A stretch of 41,518 nt of DNA from an uncultured Flavobacteriales bacterium (GTDB taxonomy: Bacteria > Bacteroidota > Bacteroidia > Flavobacteriales_D > Crocinitomicaceae): NCBI GenBank assembly GCA_913051935.1, contig CAJXCU010000020.1:1-41518 (forward strand). The letters are read 5' to 3'. Position 1 is the stretch's first letter. Every line of letters starts with the position of its first letter. The notes beneath the pieces are model-generated. The model made no database searches, was not told where the DNA came from, and saw nothing but the letters and a program-made list of their open reading frames with translations. Positions 17,842 to 25,552 of the stretch are shown in pieces. The position numbers and the translations under genes were made by a program.

Positions 17842-18510
17842 ATGACATTAGAGCAAAACATAAAAGGAATTTGTTCCAAATTTGGACTTGACTTCAATGA
17901 GTTTCTGAAAGATTTTGAAGTAGACCACGTTATGGAAATGAGCCTATTTGATCTTGAAGCCATCTGTGAAGAGTATGAAATTGATCTGCACACTCTGCTG
18001 TTCAAAGCAGTATTCTTGGAGTCTTCTTTGAAAGAGAAATTAGAAAAAATAAAGCTTCTTATTTTGGATGTTGATGGTGTAATGACAGACGGAGGAATGA
18101 CGTTTACTGCGAAAGGTGATGAGCTGAAAAGATTCAATACTAAAGATGGGATGGGAATTTTAAAGCTCAGAAATACTGAAATTGAAATGGGTATCATTTC
18201 CTCGGGATTTTCCTCTGATATTGTTGAAAAGAGGGCGAAAATGCTTGACATCGAAAACTGTTATGTGGGAAGAGAGGCTAAAATGTCCATACTTCAATCA
18301 TGGATCATCGAGAAAGGACTCAACCTGGAACAAGTAGCAATGATTGGAGATGACATTAATGACCGAGAGGTTATGATAGGTGTAGGTCTAGCGGTTTGTC
18401 CTGCTGACGCTGTTGACGAAATTAAAAGTATCTCACACATCGTTTTAAAAAATAAAGGTGGTGATGGATGTGTAAGAGAATTTATTGACAATTACCTTCA
18501 AATAGGATGA
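17842..18510 (+). CDS. KdsC-like HAD phosphatase with an N-terminal helical extension
   Basis: Residues 70-222 are a C0-type HAD phosphatase like KdsC (3-deoxy-manno-octulosonate-8-phosphatase). The catalytic pair Asp76/Asp78 lies in LDVDGVMTDG, followed by KDGMGI, the Ser of ISSGF, the GDDINDREVM loop and the C-terminal GGDGCVRE motif. About 70 residues precede the core; KdsC proteins normally start almost at the DxD strand. This extension is helical and reads like a small HTH-type fold (LFDLEAICEEYEIDLHTLL). The gene begins one base after the DAHP synthase stop. The substrate may be KDO-8-P, or another 3-deoxy-ulosonate phosphate made by its neighbour; this is not resolved. Confidence 0.87.
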   Translation: MTLEQNIKGICSKFGLDFNEFLKDFEVDHVMEMSLFDLEAICEEYEIDLHTLLFKAVFLESSLKEKLEKIKLLILDVDGVMTDGGMTFTAKGDELKRFNTKDGMGILKLRNTEIEMGIISSGFSSDIVEKRAKMLDIENCYVGREAKMSILQSWIIEKGLNLEQVAMIGDDINDREVMIGVGLAVCPADAVDEIKSISHIVLKNKGGDGCVREFIDNYLQIG

Positions 18511-18514
18511 CGAT

Positions 18515-19726
18515 ATGAAAATTGGAATTATAAAGGAGGGCAAGGTGCCACCTGACTTCAGAGTGGCTTTAACACCCAAGCAATGTAAGTATATTGTCGA
18601 CTCCTATCCTGAGGTAGAGGTCTTCATACAACGAAGCCCAATTAGAACATTTAAAGATGACGAATACGAAGCTTTAGGACTTCCACTAGTAGACGACTTA
18701 GTGAATTGTGATGTGATTATCGGAGTTAAAGAAGTGAACTTAGAGGACCTTATACCCGGCAAAACGTTCATGTTTTTTTCTCACACATTTAAAAAGCAAT
18801 CCTACAACCGTGTTTTGTTAGCAGAAATCCTAAAGAAAAACATTCGTTTGATTGATTATGAGGTCATCAAAAATGAACGGAATATCCGGCTTATTGGTTT
18901 CGGGCGATATGCAGGAATTGTTGGATGCTACAATGGATTTAGAACTTATGGACTAAAGCATAATCTGTATACACTTAAACCCGCAAACGAATGTTCAGAT
19001 AGAAAAGAGGTAGAGTCAGAACTTCAAAAAATCAAGCTCCCGAATAACTTTAAAATGGTACTCACGGGGTTTGGTAGAGTGGGTCATGGAGCTCGAGAAA
19101 TCATGAGCTTACTCCCAATAAAAGAGGTTAAACCTCAAGAGTATTTGAGTGGCGATTTTAATGTCCCTGTGTTCACGCATCTTGAAGTTGAACACTACTT
19201 CGAGAAGAAGGATGGAACTGAATTTATTCGCAATGAATTCTACAAGGATCCTGAACTTTACGATCGAGGCTTTCAAAAGTATGTCCCAGAAACGGATATG
19301 TATATCCCATGTCATTATTGGAGTAGCCGATCACCAAAAATATTGACGCAAAATGACCTCGCAAAAGACAATAATAGAATATCTGTCGTAGCAGATATCT
19401 CCTGCGATATCGCAGACCCAATTGCCTCAACACTTAGGCCATCAAAAGTGGCAAACCCTATATATGGCTATGACCCTTCATCAGGAGAGGAAATAGATTA
19501 TATGGAAAAAAATGCCATTGCTGTGATGGCCGTTGACAATTTACCATGTGAATTACCCAAAGATGCCTCAGAAGATTTTGGTAATGAACTCATCAAGCAT
19601 GTATTACCAGCACTCATTGGTTCCGATGATAAAAGAATCATTGAACGCGCAAGTCAAACAGATCTCAACGGTAACCTTATGCCGGATTTTGCCTACCTCG
19701 AAGATTATGTCAAGGGCCTTGAATAA
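18515..19726 (+). CDS. Saccharopine dehydrogenase (lysine-forming)-like NAD-dependent oxidoreductase
   Basis: The 403-residue product belongs to the alanine dehydrogenase/saccharopine dehydrogenase superfamily. The N-terminal domain starts IGIIKEGKVPPDFRVALTP. Lys72 in GVKEV and His90 in FFSHTFKKQ sit at the positions of the two catalytic residues of yeast Lys1. LIGFGRYAG and the Rossmann motif TGFGRVGHG (184-192) follow. The real substrate could be saccharopine or another imino/amino acid. It is the last gene of the operon, 4 bases after the phosphatase gene. dapD lies two genes downstream, so a link to lysine metabolism is possible but unproven. Confidence 0.82.
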   Translation: MKIGIIKEGKVPPDFRVALTPKQCKYIVDSYPEVEVFIQRSPIRTFKDDEYEALGLPLVDDLVNCDVIIGVKEVNLEDLIPGKTFMFFSHTFKKQSYNRVLLAEILKKNIRLIDYEVIKNERNIRLIGFGRYAGIVGCYNGFRTYGLKHNLYTLKPANECSDRKEVESELQKIKLPNNFKMVLTGFGRVGHGAREIMSLLPIKEVKPQEYLSGDFNVPVFTHLEVEHYFEKKDGTEFIRNEFYKDPELYDRGFQKYVPETDMYIPCHYWSSRSPKILTQNDLAKDNNRISVVADISCDIADPIASTLRPSKVANPIYGYDPSSGEEIDYMEKNAIAVMAVDNLPCELPKDASEDFGNELIKHVLPALIGSDDKRIIERASQTDLNGNLMPDFAYLEDYVKGLE

Positions 19727-19763
19727 TCCATTAAAGTCTTTAATAATTTTATACTTTTAAGAC

Positions 19764-21089
19764 GTGATTGCTAAAGGAGATGAGAAGGTTATCAAGGGTT
19801 GGGTCATGTATGATTGGGCGAACTCCGTTTACAGCCTCGTTATTTCGTCAGCCATCTTCCCCATATTTTATGAGGCCCAAACAAAAGCTGCCTATTCTGA
19901 AAAAATAGGTTTGCCCGCAGATCAGTTTGAGGCCAATGATGTTACAGTCGACTTTTTTGGCTACAACGTATCACCTAGTGTTTTGTACTCGCTGATTATA
20001 TCTATATCTTTCTTATTTGTGAGCTTCCTCTCTCCTATCCTATCAGGTATTGCGGATTATACGGGGAATAAAAAGGCATTTCTAAAATTCTTTTGTTACT
20101 TCGGTGCCTTTTTTTGTTGCACCTTATTTTTATTTGACACCAAGCACATGGAACTCAGCATGCTTACTGTTATGCTTGCCTCTATTGGCTTTTGGTGTAG
20201 CTTAGTATTTTATAATGCCTTTTTACCGGAAATCGCCCCACTTGAGGAGCAAGATGACATCTCCGCACGAGGCTTTATCATGGGGTATATTGGAAGTATT
20301 ATTTTACTCGTAATATGTTTGGCCATGATTATGGGTATTGGTGCACATCTAACTAAATATAGCTTTATTCTTGTGGGCCTTTGGTGGGTCGTTTTTGCAC
20401 AAAGAACCTATCGCGTCTTACCGAATAACCCGTATAAAAAGAAGCCCGATGCAGATTATATATGGAAGGGATTCAGAGAACTCAAAATTGTATATTCGGA
20501 GTTTATGCAAACAACGCGCCTTAAAAAATATTTATATGCTTTTTTCTTCTTTAATTCAGGGGTGCAAACCGTGATGTTATTGGCTACTATTTTTGCAAGC
20601 AAAGCTATTGAATGGCCTGAAGGAGAGGGTACTACAGGATTAATTATCGCCATATTACTCATCCAAATCGTTGCAGCATTTGGCGCAAAACTAATGTCCA
20701 AAATATCACTGAAAATAGGTAATATTTCGACCTTAAAGCTGTCCGTTTCATTTTGGATTGTACTCTGTGTAGGTGCATATGTCATTACAAAACCAGTTGA
20801 ATTCTATATCATGGCCGCCGGAGTTGGACTTGTAATGGGAGGAATTCAATCCATTGCCCGTTCAACCTACTCTAAGTACCTACCTGAAACGACAGACCAT
20901 GCGAGCTATTTCTCATTTTATGATGTCTCCGAAAAAATAGGAATTGTACTGGGAACTGCCTTCTTTGCGTTTACAGAATATTATTTTGACGATATTCGAT
21001 ACTCGGTCATCTCTATTGCGATCTTCTTTATCATAGGACTATTTTATCTTTTCAAAATTCCCAGAGAGGAGAAAATCATAATGACATAA
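19764..21089 (+). CDS. MFS transporter, UMF1 (Atg22-like) family
   Basis: The 441-residue integral membrane protein has about 12 hydrophobic helices. It begins with the UMF1 signature GWVMYDWANSVYSLVI and carries SPILSGIADYTGNKK, NAFLPEIA, GYIGSI and GIQSIARSTYSKYLPE, all typical of the family related to yeast vacuolar amino-acid effluxer Atg22. The substrate is unknown; an amino-acid or peptide effluxer is plausible. The start is GTG at 19764, just before the family's N-terminal signature; TACTTTTA, a near-match to the -7 box, ends 4 bases before it. The gene is followed closely by dapD. Confidence 0.9.
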   Translation: MIAKGDEKVIKGWVMYDWANSVYSLVISSAIFPIFYEAQTKAAYSEKIGLPADQFEANDVTVDFFGYNVSPSVLYSLIISISFLFVSFLSPILSGIADYTGNKKAFLKFFCYFGAFFCCTLFLFDTKHMELSMLTVMLASIGFWCSLVFYNAFLPEIAPLEEQDDISARGFIMGYIGSIILLVICLAMIMGIGAHLTKYSFILVGLWWVVFAQRTYRVLPNNPYKKKPDADYIWKGFRELKIVYSEFMQTTRLKKYLYAFFFFNSGVQTVMLLATIFASKAIEWPEGEGTTGLIIAILLIQIVAAFGAKLMSKISLKIGNISTLKLSVSFWIVLCVGAYVITKPVEFYIMAAGVGLVMGGIQSIARSTYSKYLPETTDHASYFSFYDVSEKIGIVLGTAFFAFTEYYFDDIRYSVISIAIFFIIGLFYLFKIPREEKIIMT

Positions 21090-21106
21090 CGACTTAATCT
21101 ATATTG

Positions 21107-21913
21107 ATGAAAGAAACTATCGAAAAAGCTTGGGAAAACCGTGAGCTTCTTAAAGAAAAAGAAACCATTCAAGCAATTGAAGCCGTAATCGAGCAAATTG
21201 ACAAGGGAATTCTTCGTGTTGCACAGCTCGATGGAGACAAGTGGAAAGTAAATGAGTGGGTAAAGAAAGCCGTTGTTCTATACTTTCCTATTCGCCAAAT
21301 GGAAACAATCGAGATAGGACCTTTTGAATTCCACGATAAAATGGCCCTCAAAAGCAACTACAAAGAGCTCGGTGTTCGCGTTGTACCTCACGCGATAGCG
21401 CGATACGGAGCCTATGTCGCATCTGGAGTGATCATGATGCCATCCTATATTAATATCGGTGCATATGTTGATTCTGGCACTATGGTCGATACCTGGGCTA
21501 CAGTCGGAAGCTGCGCACAAATCGGAAAAAACGTTCACCTGAGCGGCGGAGTTGGAATTGGAGGGGTATTGGAGCCTTTACAAGCTGCACCAGTCATTGT
21601 TGAAGATGGTGCATTTATTGGATCAAGATGCATTGTGGTTGAAGGGGTCCATATTGGAAAAGAGGCTGTACTAGGCGCAAATGTTGTCTTAACGAAATCC
21701 ACAAAAATCATTGATGTTACTGGAAAGGAACCCAAAGAAATAAGAGGTTATGTCCCTGAAAGAAGCGTCGTAATACCAGGTTCCGATACTAAAAAATTTC
21801 CCGCTGGAGATTATCAGGTACCATGTGCATTAATAATAGGACAAAGAAAGGCATCAACGGATTTAAAAACCTCATTAAATGATGCGTTGAGGACACATAA
21901 TGTTGCGGTTTAA
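21107..21913 (+). CDS. dapD: 2,3,4,5-tetrahydropyridine-2,6-dicarboxylate N-succinyltransferase
   Basis: DapD succinylates tetrahydrodipicolinate in the succinylase branch of lysine and diaminopimelate synthesis. The 268-residue product has the usual length, an N-terminal helical region (IEKAWENRELL) and a left-handed beta-helix built of hexapeptide repeats (about 100-220). It contains VPHAIARYGAYV, INIGAYVDSGTMVDTWATVGSCAQIG, LSGGVGIGGVLEP and FIGSRCIVVEG. A TTG directly precedes the ATG at 21107; the ATG is chosen. Its 3' end overlaps the start of the next lipoprotein gene by 14 bases. Confidence 0.97.
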   Translation: MKETIEKAWENRELLKEKETIQAIEAVIEQIDKGILRVAQLDGDKWKVNEWVKKAVVLYFPIRQMETIEIGPFEFHDKMALKSNYKELGVRVVPHAIARYGAYVASGVIMMPSYINIGAYVDSGTMVDTWATVGSCAQIGKNVHLSGGVGIGGVLEPLQAAPVIVEDGAFIGSRCIVVEGVHIGKEAVLGANVVLTKSTKIIDVTGKEPKEIRGYVPERSVVIPGSDTKKFPAGDYQVPCALIIGQRKASTDLKTSLNDALRTHNVAV

Positions 21914-22391
21914 ATTAAAACGATTACATCTTTACATTTTATTTGGCTTAGTCCTTATCGGGTGTAATGATTCTGTAAATTCATACTTGCCGCCTGAAGA
22001 AACCCCTTGGGAAAAGCAAACTACCGAGGAAAAAGAAGCACTTGAAGCACTGAAACAACTTGAGTTAAATACGGATATAAAAAATTCAATCTATTTAACC
22101 TTGAGCAATACGAACCACAATCAGCTTCCTTCAGATTCTAGCTTTACCATTTCACAAGAGAGTTTTAGAGGTGTTTTACTCGATTATGCCAGAGTACACC
22201 ATAAAAACACTCCGGATGAAAAGATAAATAATTGGATTGAAGCCGCAGTAAAAGCACAAAGTACTTACAATGTCTATTACTGTAAAAATAGGTCTAAAAA
22301 AGGATTATTTAAGAATAGGCTACCATATTCAGGCACTTGGATCTTACCGAATGTTTTAAATACAGATATTGTACTCATTTGGAAGAGGTGA
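21900..22391 (+). CDS. Putative lipoprotein of unknown function (163 aa)
   Basis: The N-terminus has a basic start and a hydrophobic helix ending in the lipobox LIGC, with lipidation predicted on the Cys of GCNDS. The mature part begins with a proline/glutamate-rich stretch (PPEETPWEKQTTEEKEALEAL) and a compact C-terminal region (FRGVLLDYARVHHKN, IEAAVKAQSTYNVYYC) without a family I recognise. The ATG lies inside the end of dapD (14-base overlap), so it is probably translated from the same mRNA. Confidence 0.75.
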   Translation: MLRFKLKRLHLYILFGLVLIGCNDSVNSYLPPEETPWEKQTTEEKEALEALKQLELNTDIKNSIYLTLSNTNHNQLPSDSSFTISQESFRGVLLDYARVHHKNTPDEKINNWIEAAVKAQSTYNVYYCKNRSKKGLFKNRLPYSGTWILPNVLNTDIVLIWKR

Positions 22392-22440
22392 TAGGTTTAC
22401 ATTCCAATTATTTTCATTTTTTATTTTCCAAAATAGCACC

Positions 22441-22448
22441 TACATTTG
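22441..22448 (+). promoter_or_regulatory. -7 promoter box upstream of trhO (TACATTTG)
   Basis: TACATTTG matches TAnnTTTG and ends 25 bases before the ATG at 22474. It supports that ATG over an in-frame start at 22369, since the promoter lies between the two. No clear TTG is seen at -33. Confidence 0.6.
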
Positions 22449-22473
22449 CCCAAATTATTTAATACAACATAGC

Positions 22474-23517
22474 ATGCAACTGTGGAATAAATTAAATAAG
22501 GAGGAGCTTGAAGAACAACTGCGAGATATTGGTCATGAATTCATGACTATTTCATTTTATCAATATGCGAAAATTGCAAACCCTCACTTATTCAGAGATC
22601 ATCTATTTATAATCTGGTCAAATCTTGATGTTGTCGGACGCACGTATATCGCATCAGAAGGCATCAATGCTCAAATTGCGGTCCCAACAAAAAACATTAG
22701 TCAGTTCCGAGAGGAATTGTATCAAATTGAATTTTTAAATGGAATTCGATTGAATTTCGCTGTGGACGAATCGGAAGCGGAATTTCCATTCCTGAAGCTC
22801 AAAATAAAGGTCAGAGATAAAATTTTAGCAGATGGCCTCAATGATGAAACATTTGACGTTACAAAAAAAGGCAAGCATCTCAACGCAGAGGAATTCAATA
22901 CCTTGACCAATGATCCACAAACTTTGTTGATTGATTTTAGAAACCATTATGAATCAGAAGTTGGCTATTTTGAAGGTGCGATACTTCCTGATGTTGATAC
23001 ATTTAGAGACTCACTTCCCAAAATAGAAAAAGAAATATTGAAAGGAAATGAACATAAAAATATTGTGATGTATTGCACAGGTGGAATTCGTTGTGAAAAA
23101 GCATCAGCGTGGTTTAAGCATCGTGGCTTTCCCAATGTTCACCAGCTTGAAGGAGGAATCATTAAATATGCTCGAGATGTTAAAGAGCAGGGTATTCAGA
23201 ACAAATTCAAAGGAAAAAACTTTGTATTTGACGAAAGACGTGGAGAACGAATCACAGAAGAAATCGTCTCTGTTTGTCACTTGTGCGGTACACCAGCTGA
23301 TACGCATACAAATTGCGCTAATAGTGCGTGCCACCTGCTCTTTATTCAATGCGATACGTGTAAAGAAAAATTAGACAATTGCTGTTCAAGTAAGTGCAAA
23401 GAAATTTACAATCTACCCCTTGAAGAACAAAAGGCATTAAGGAAAGGGATCGATAATAGCAACAAAATATTTAAAAAAGGCCGTGCAGATCATCTTACCT
23501 ATAAAAACAAGTGTTAA
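22474..23517 (+). CDS. trhO: tRNA uridine(34) hydroxylase, rhodanese-domain type (TrhO/YceA)
   Basis: TrhO makes 5-hydroxyuridine at the wobble position of tRNA. The 347-residue product has the UPF0176/YceA order: an N-terminal ferredoxin-like domain (FYQYAKI, GRTYIASEGINAQIAVP), a central rhodanese domain with catalytic Cys201 in MYCTGGIRCEKA, and a Cys-rich C-terminal region (CHLCG, NCANSACH, CDTCKEKLDNCC) that may bind zinc. The frame is open to 22369, but the added residues are unlike the family and contain the promoter, so the ATG at 22474 is the start. It follows the lipoprotein gene and precedes lgt. Confidence 0.95.
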   Translation: MQLWNKLNKEELEEQLRDIGHEFMTISFYQYAKIANPHLFRDHLFIIWSNLDVVGRTYIASEGINAQIAVPTKNISQFREELYQIEFLNGIRLNFAVDESEAEFPFLKLKIKVRDKILADGLNDETFDVTKKGKHLNAEEFNTLTNDPQTLLIDFRNHYESEVGYFEGAILPDVDTFRDSLPKIEKEILKGNEHKNIVMYCTGGIRCEKASAWFKHRGFPNVHQLEGGIIKYARDVKEQGIQNKFKGKNFVFDERRGERITEEIVSVCHLCGTPADTHTNCANSACHLLFIQCDTCKEKLDNCCSSKCKEIYNLPLEEQKALRKGIDNSNKIFKKGRADHLTYKNKC

Positions 23518-23523
23518 AAGCCA

Positions 23524-23531
23524 TATCTTTG
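23524..23531 (+). promoter_or_regulatory. -7 promoter box upstream of lgt (TATCTTTG)
   Basis: TATCTTTG is an exact TAnnTTTG match, identical to the rpsF -7 box. It lies 22 bases before the lgt ATG and just after the trhO stop. A good TTG at -33 is not seen. Confidence 0.6.
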
Positions 23532-23553
23532 AAAAAACTAAAACGATAACCAA

Positions 23554-24417
23554 ATGATTTTAGCGATAGACTGGACAATGAGCCCAGAAATTATTCCTGG
23601 ATATAAAACACCAAACTTATATGGAATTCTATTCGTCACTGGCTTGGTGCTGGGATATTTCGTGGTCAAACGCATGTTTAAAAAAGAAGGAATCAAAGAT
23701 GATATTTTAGACAAGCTTGTAATGTACATGGTTATCGGAACAATCGTAGGTGCAAGATTGGGACATGTCCTATTTTATGGCCCTTATTATGATGAAGTGA
23801 TAGATGGCCGATTGGTAGAGGGTTACTTTTCACATCCACTCGATATTTTTAAGGTTTGGCAAGGCGGATTGGCAAGCCACGGGGCGGCAATTGCTATCTT
23901 AATCGGCTTATATATATTTTCAAAGTATACCGTTAAAAAACCTTTTCTATGGATTTTAGACCGCATATCAGCACCGGTTGCAATCGGAGGTGTTTTCATT
24001 CGACTTGGTAACCTGGTGAATCATGAAATCGTTGGACACCCAACAGATGTTCCTTGGGCATTTAAGTTTCATAACTATTGGAATAGCTCCATAAAAGCAT
24101 TTGATGCGACGCCGAGACATCCAGCACAGCTTTATGAGTCGATATGCTACCTCATTACATTTTGCATTCTGATGTTTCTATTCTGGAGGAAAGATGCTTG
24201 GAAAAAACCAGGATTTGTATTTGGAACATTTCTAATTCTAATATTTGGTGCAAGATTAATTGTAGAATTTTTTAAAGTGGGACAGACCGCGAGAGATGAA
24301 GTCCTATTTTTGAATACCGGACAGCTATTGAGTATTCCTTTTATAATCGTCGGTATTGCGCTGATTTACAGATCAATATCGGGTAAAAACCAAAAGGTAA
24401 ATGCGAAAGATTCGTGA
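23554..24417 (+). CDS. lgt: Prolipoprotein diacylglyceryl transferase
   Basis: Lgt transfers diacylglycerol from phosphatidylglycerol to the lipobox Cys of prelipoproteins in the inner membrane. The 287-residue product has about seven membrane helices and the family motifs GARLGHVLFY (66-75), GLASHGAAI (105-113) and the signature GGVFIRLGNLVN (145-156, with the key Arg150). RHPAQLYES and the GARLIVEFFK helix follow. It has its own -7 promoter box and would serve the lipoproteins encoded elsewhere in this window. Confidence 0.98.
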   Translation: MILAIDWTMSPEIIPGYKTPNLYGILFVTGLVLGYFVVKRMFKKEGIKDDILDKLVMYMVIGTIVGARLGHVLFYGPYYDEVIDGRLVEGYFSHPLDIFKVWQGGLASHGAAIAILIGLYIFSKYTVKKPFLWILDRISAPVAIGGVFIRLGNLVNHEIVGHPTDVPWAFKFHNYWNSSIKAFDATPRHPAQLYESICYLITFCILMFLFWRKDAWKKPGFVFGTFLILIFGARLIVEFFKVGQTARDEVLFLNTGQLLSIPFIIVGIALIYRSISGKNQKVNAKDS

Positions 24418-24466
24418 ATGTAGTAGGCAGCGAATTACACTTAGCTAAAAGTTAGAAATTCCTTTA

Positions 24467-24474
24467 TATATTTG
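24467..24474 (+). promoter_or_regulatory. -7 promoter box upstream of pdhA (TATATTTG)
   Basis: TATATTTG matches TAnnTTTG and ends 19 bases before the pdhA ATG. A TTA lies 23 bases upstream and may be a weak -33 element. Confidence 0.6.
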
Positions 24475-24493
24475 TTACTTAAAACGATGTCTC

Positions 24494-25537
24494 ATGGCAG
24501 TAAAATCGAAACAAGCGAAAGGTTCATCCAGTAAAACAAAAGCAAAGCCTAAGTTTTCAAAAGAAACGTATGTGAAATGGTACAAAGACATGCTTCTAAT
24601 CAGAAAATTTGAGGAGAAGACAGGTCAATTGTATATTCAACAAAAATTTGGAGGATTTTGTCACTTGTACATCGGGCAAGAGGCGATTGTTGCCGGAACA
24701 GCCAGTGCTTGTCAAAAAGATGACAAACACATGACTGCCTACAGAGATCATGGACACCCCATTGCACTGGGAACTGACCCAAGGGTATTAATGGCCGAGC
24801 TTTATGGACGTTCTACAGGTTGCTCAAAGGGAAAAGGAGGATCAATGCATTTTTTTGATAAAGAGAAAAATTTCATGGGAGGTCATGGAATCGTTGGAGC
24901 TCAAATTGCCATGGGGGCTGGAGTTGCTTTTGCAGAGCAATACAATGGTACTAAAAATGTTGCTTTCGTCTCCATGGGAGATGGTGCTGTTCGTCAAGGA
25001 GCTTTGCATGAGACATTTAATATGTCCATGATGTGGAAACTACCAGTTGTATTCATTATTGAAAATAACAATTACGCGATGGGTACGTCTGTAGAACGAA
25101 CCACGAATGTAACCGACCTATCTAAGATTGGCTTGTCTTATGAAATGCCCTCTAAAGTTGTAAACGGTATGCTACCGGAATCTGTTCATGACGCCATTGA
25201 AGAAGCTGCTAGTCGAGCAAGAAAAGGAAATGGCCCAACGCTATTAGACATAAGAACTTACAGATATAAGGGGCATTCTATGTCTGATCCACAGAAGTAC
25301 CGTTCAAAAGAGGAAGTAACTGAATGGATAGAACAAGACCCTATCCTTCATGTCCTAAATGTCATTAAAGAAAACAAATGGCTGAACGATTCAGAAATTA
25401 CAGAAATTGACAATTGGGTGAAAAATGAAGTAAAGGAGTCCGTTGAATTTGCGGAAAACTCTCCCTACCCAGAAGCCAAAGAGCTTTATGAAGATGTGTA
25501 CACTCAAGAAGATTACCCTTACATTAAAGAAAATTAA
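24494..25537 (+). CDS. pdhA: Pyruvate dehydrogenase E1 component, alpha subunit
   Basis: With the beta subunit, this thiamine-diphosphate enzyme decarboxylates pyruvate and passes the acetyl group to the E2 lipoyl arm. The 347-residue product has a lysine-rich N-terminus and the E1-alpha core: GQEAIVAGTASACQ, YRDHGHP, GRSTGCSKGKGGSMH and the ThDP/Mg motif GDGAVRQGALHETFN ending in ENNNYAMGT. The phosphorylation-loop region RYKGHSMSDPQKYR is also present. pdhC follows 15 bases later; the beta-subunit gene is not between them, as is common in Flavobacteriia. Confidence 0.97.
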   Translation: MAVKSKQAKGSSSKTKAKPKFSKETYVKWYKDMLLIRKFEEKTGQLYIQQKFGGFCHLYIGQEAIVAGTASACQKDDKHMTAYRDHGHPIALGTDPRVLMAELYGRSTGCSKGKGGSMHFFDKEKNFMGGHGIVGAQIAMGAGVAFAEQYNGTKNVAFVSMGDGAVRQGALHETFNMSMMWKLPVVFIIENNNYAMGTSVERTTNVTDLSKIGLSYEMPSKVVNGMLPESVHDAIEEAASRARKGNGPTLLDIRTYRYKGHSMSDPQKYRSKEEVTEWIEQDPILHVLNVIKENKWLNDSEITEIDNWVKNEVKESVEFAENSPYPEAKELYEDVYTQEDYPYIKEN

Positions 25538-25552
25538 TTAATAGCATTCATT

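Noticed and set aside
22369..22473. A longer N-terminus for TrhO
   Set aside because: The extra 35 residues are unlike the family, overlap the lipoprotein gene's end and contain a -7 promoter box.
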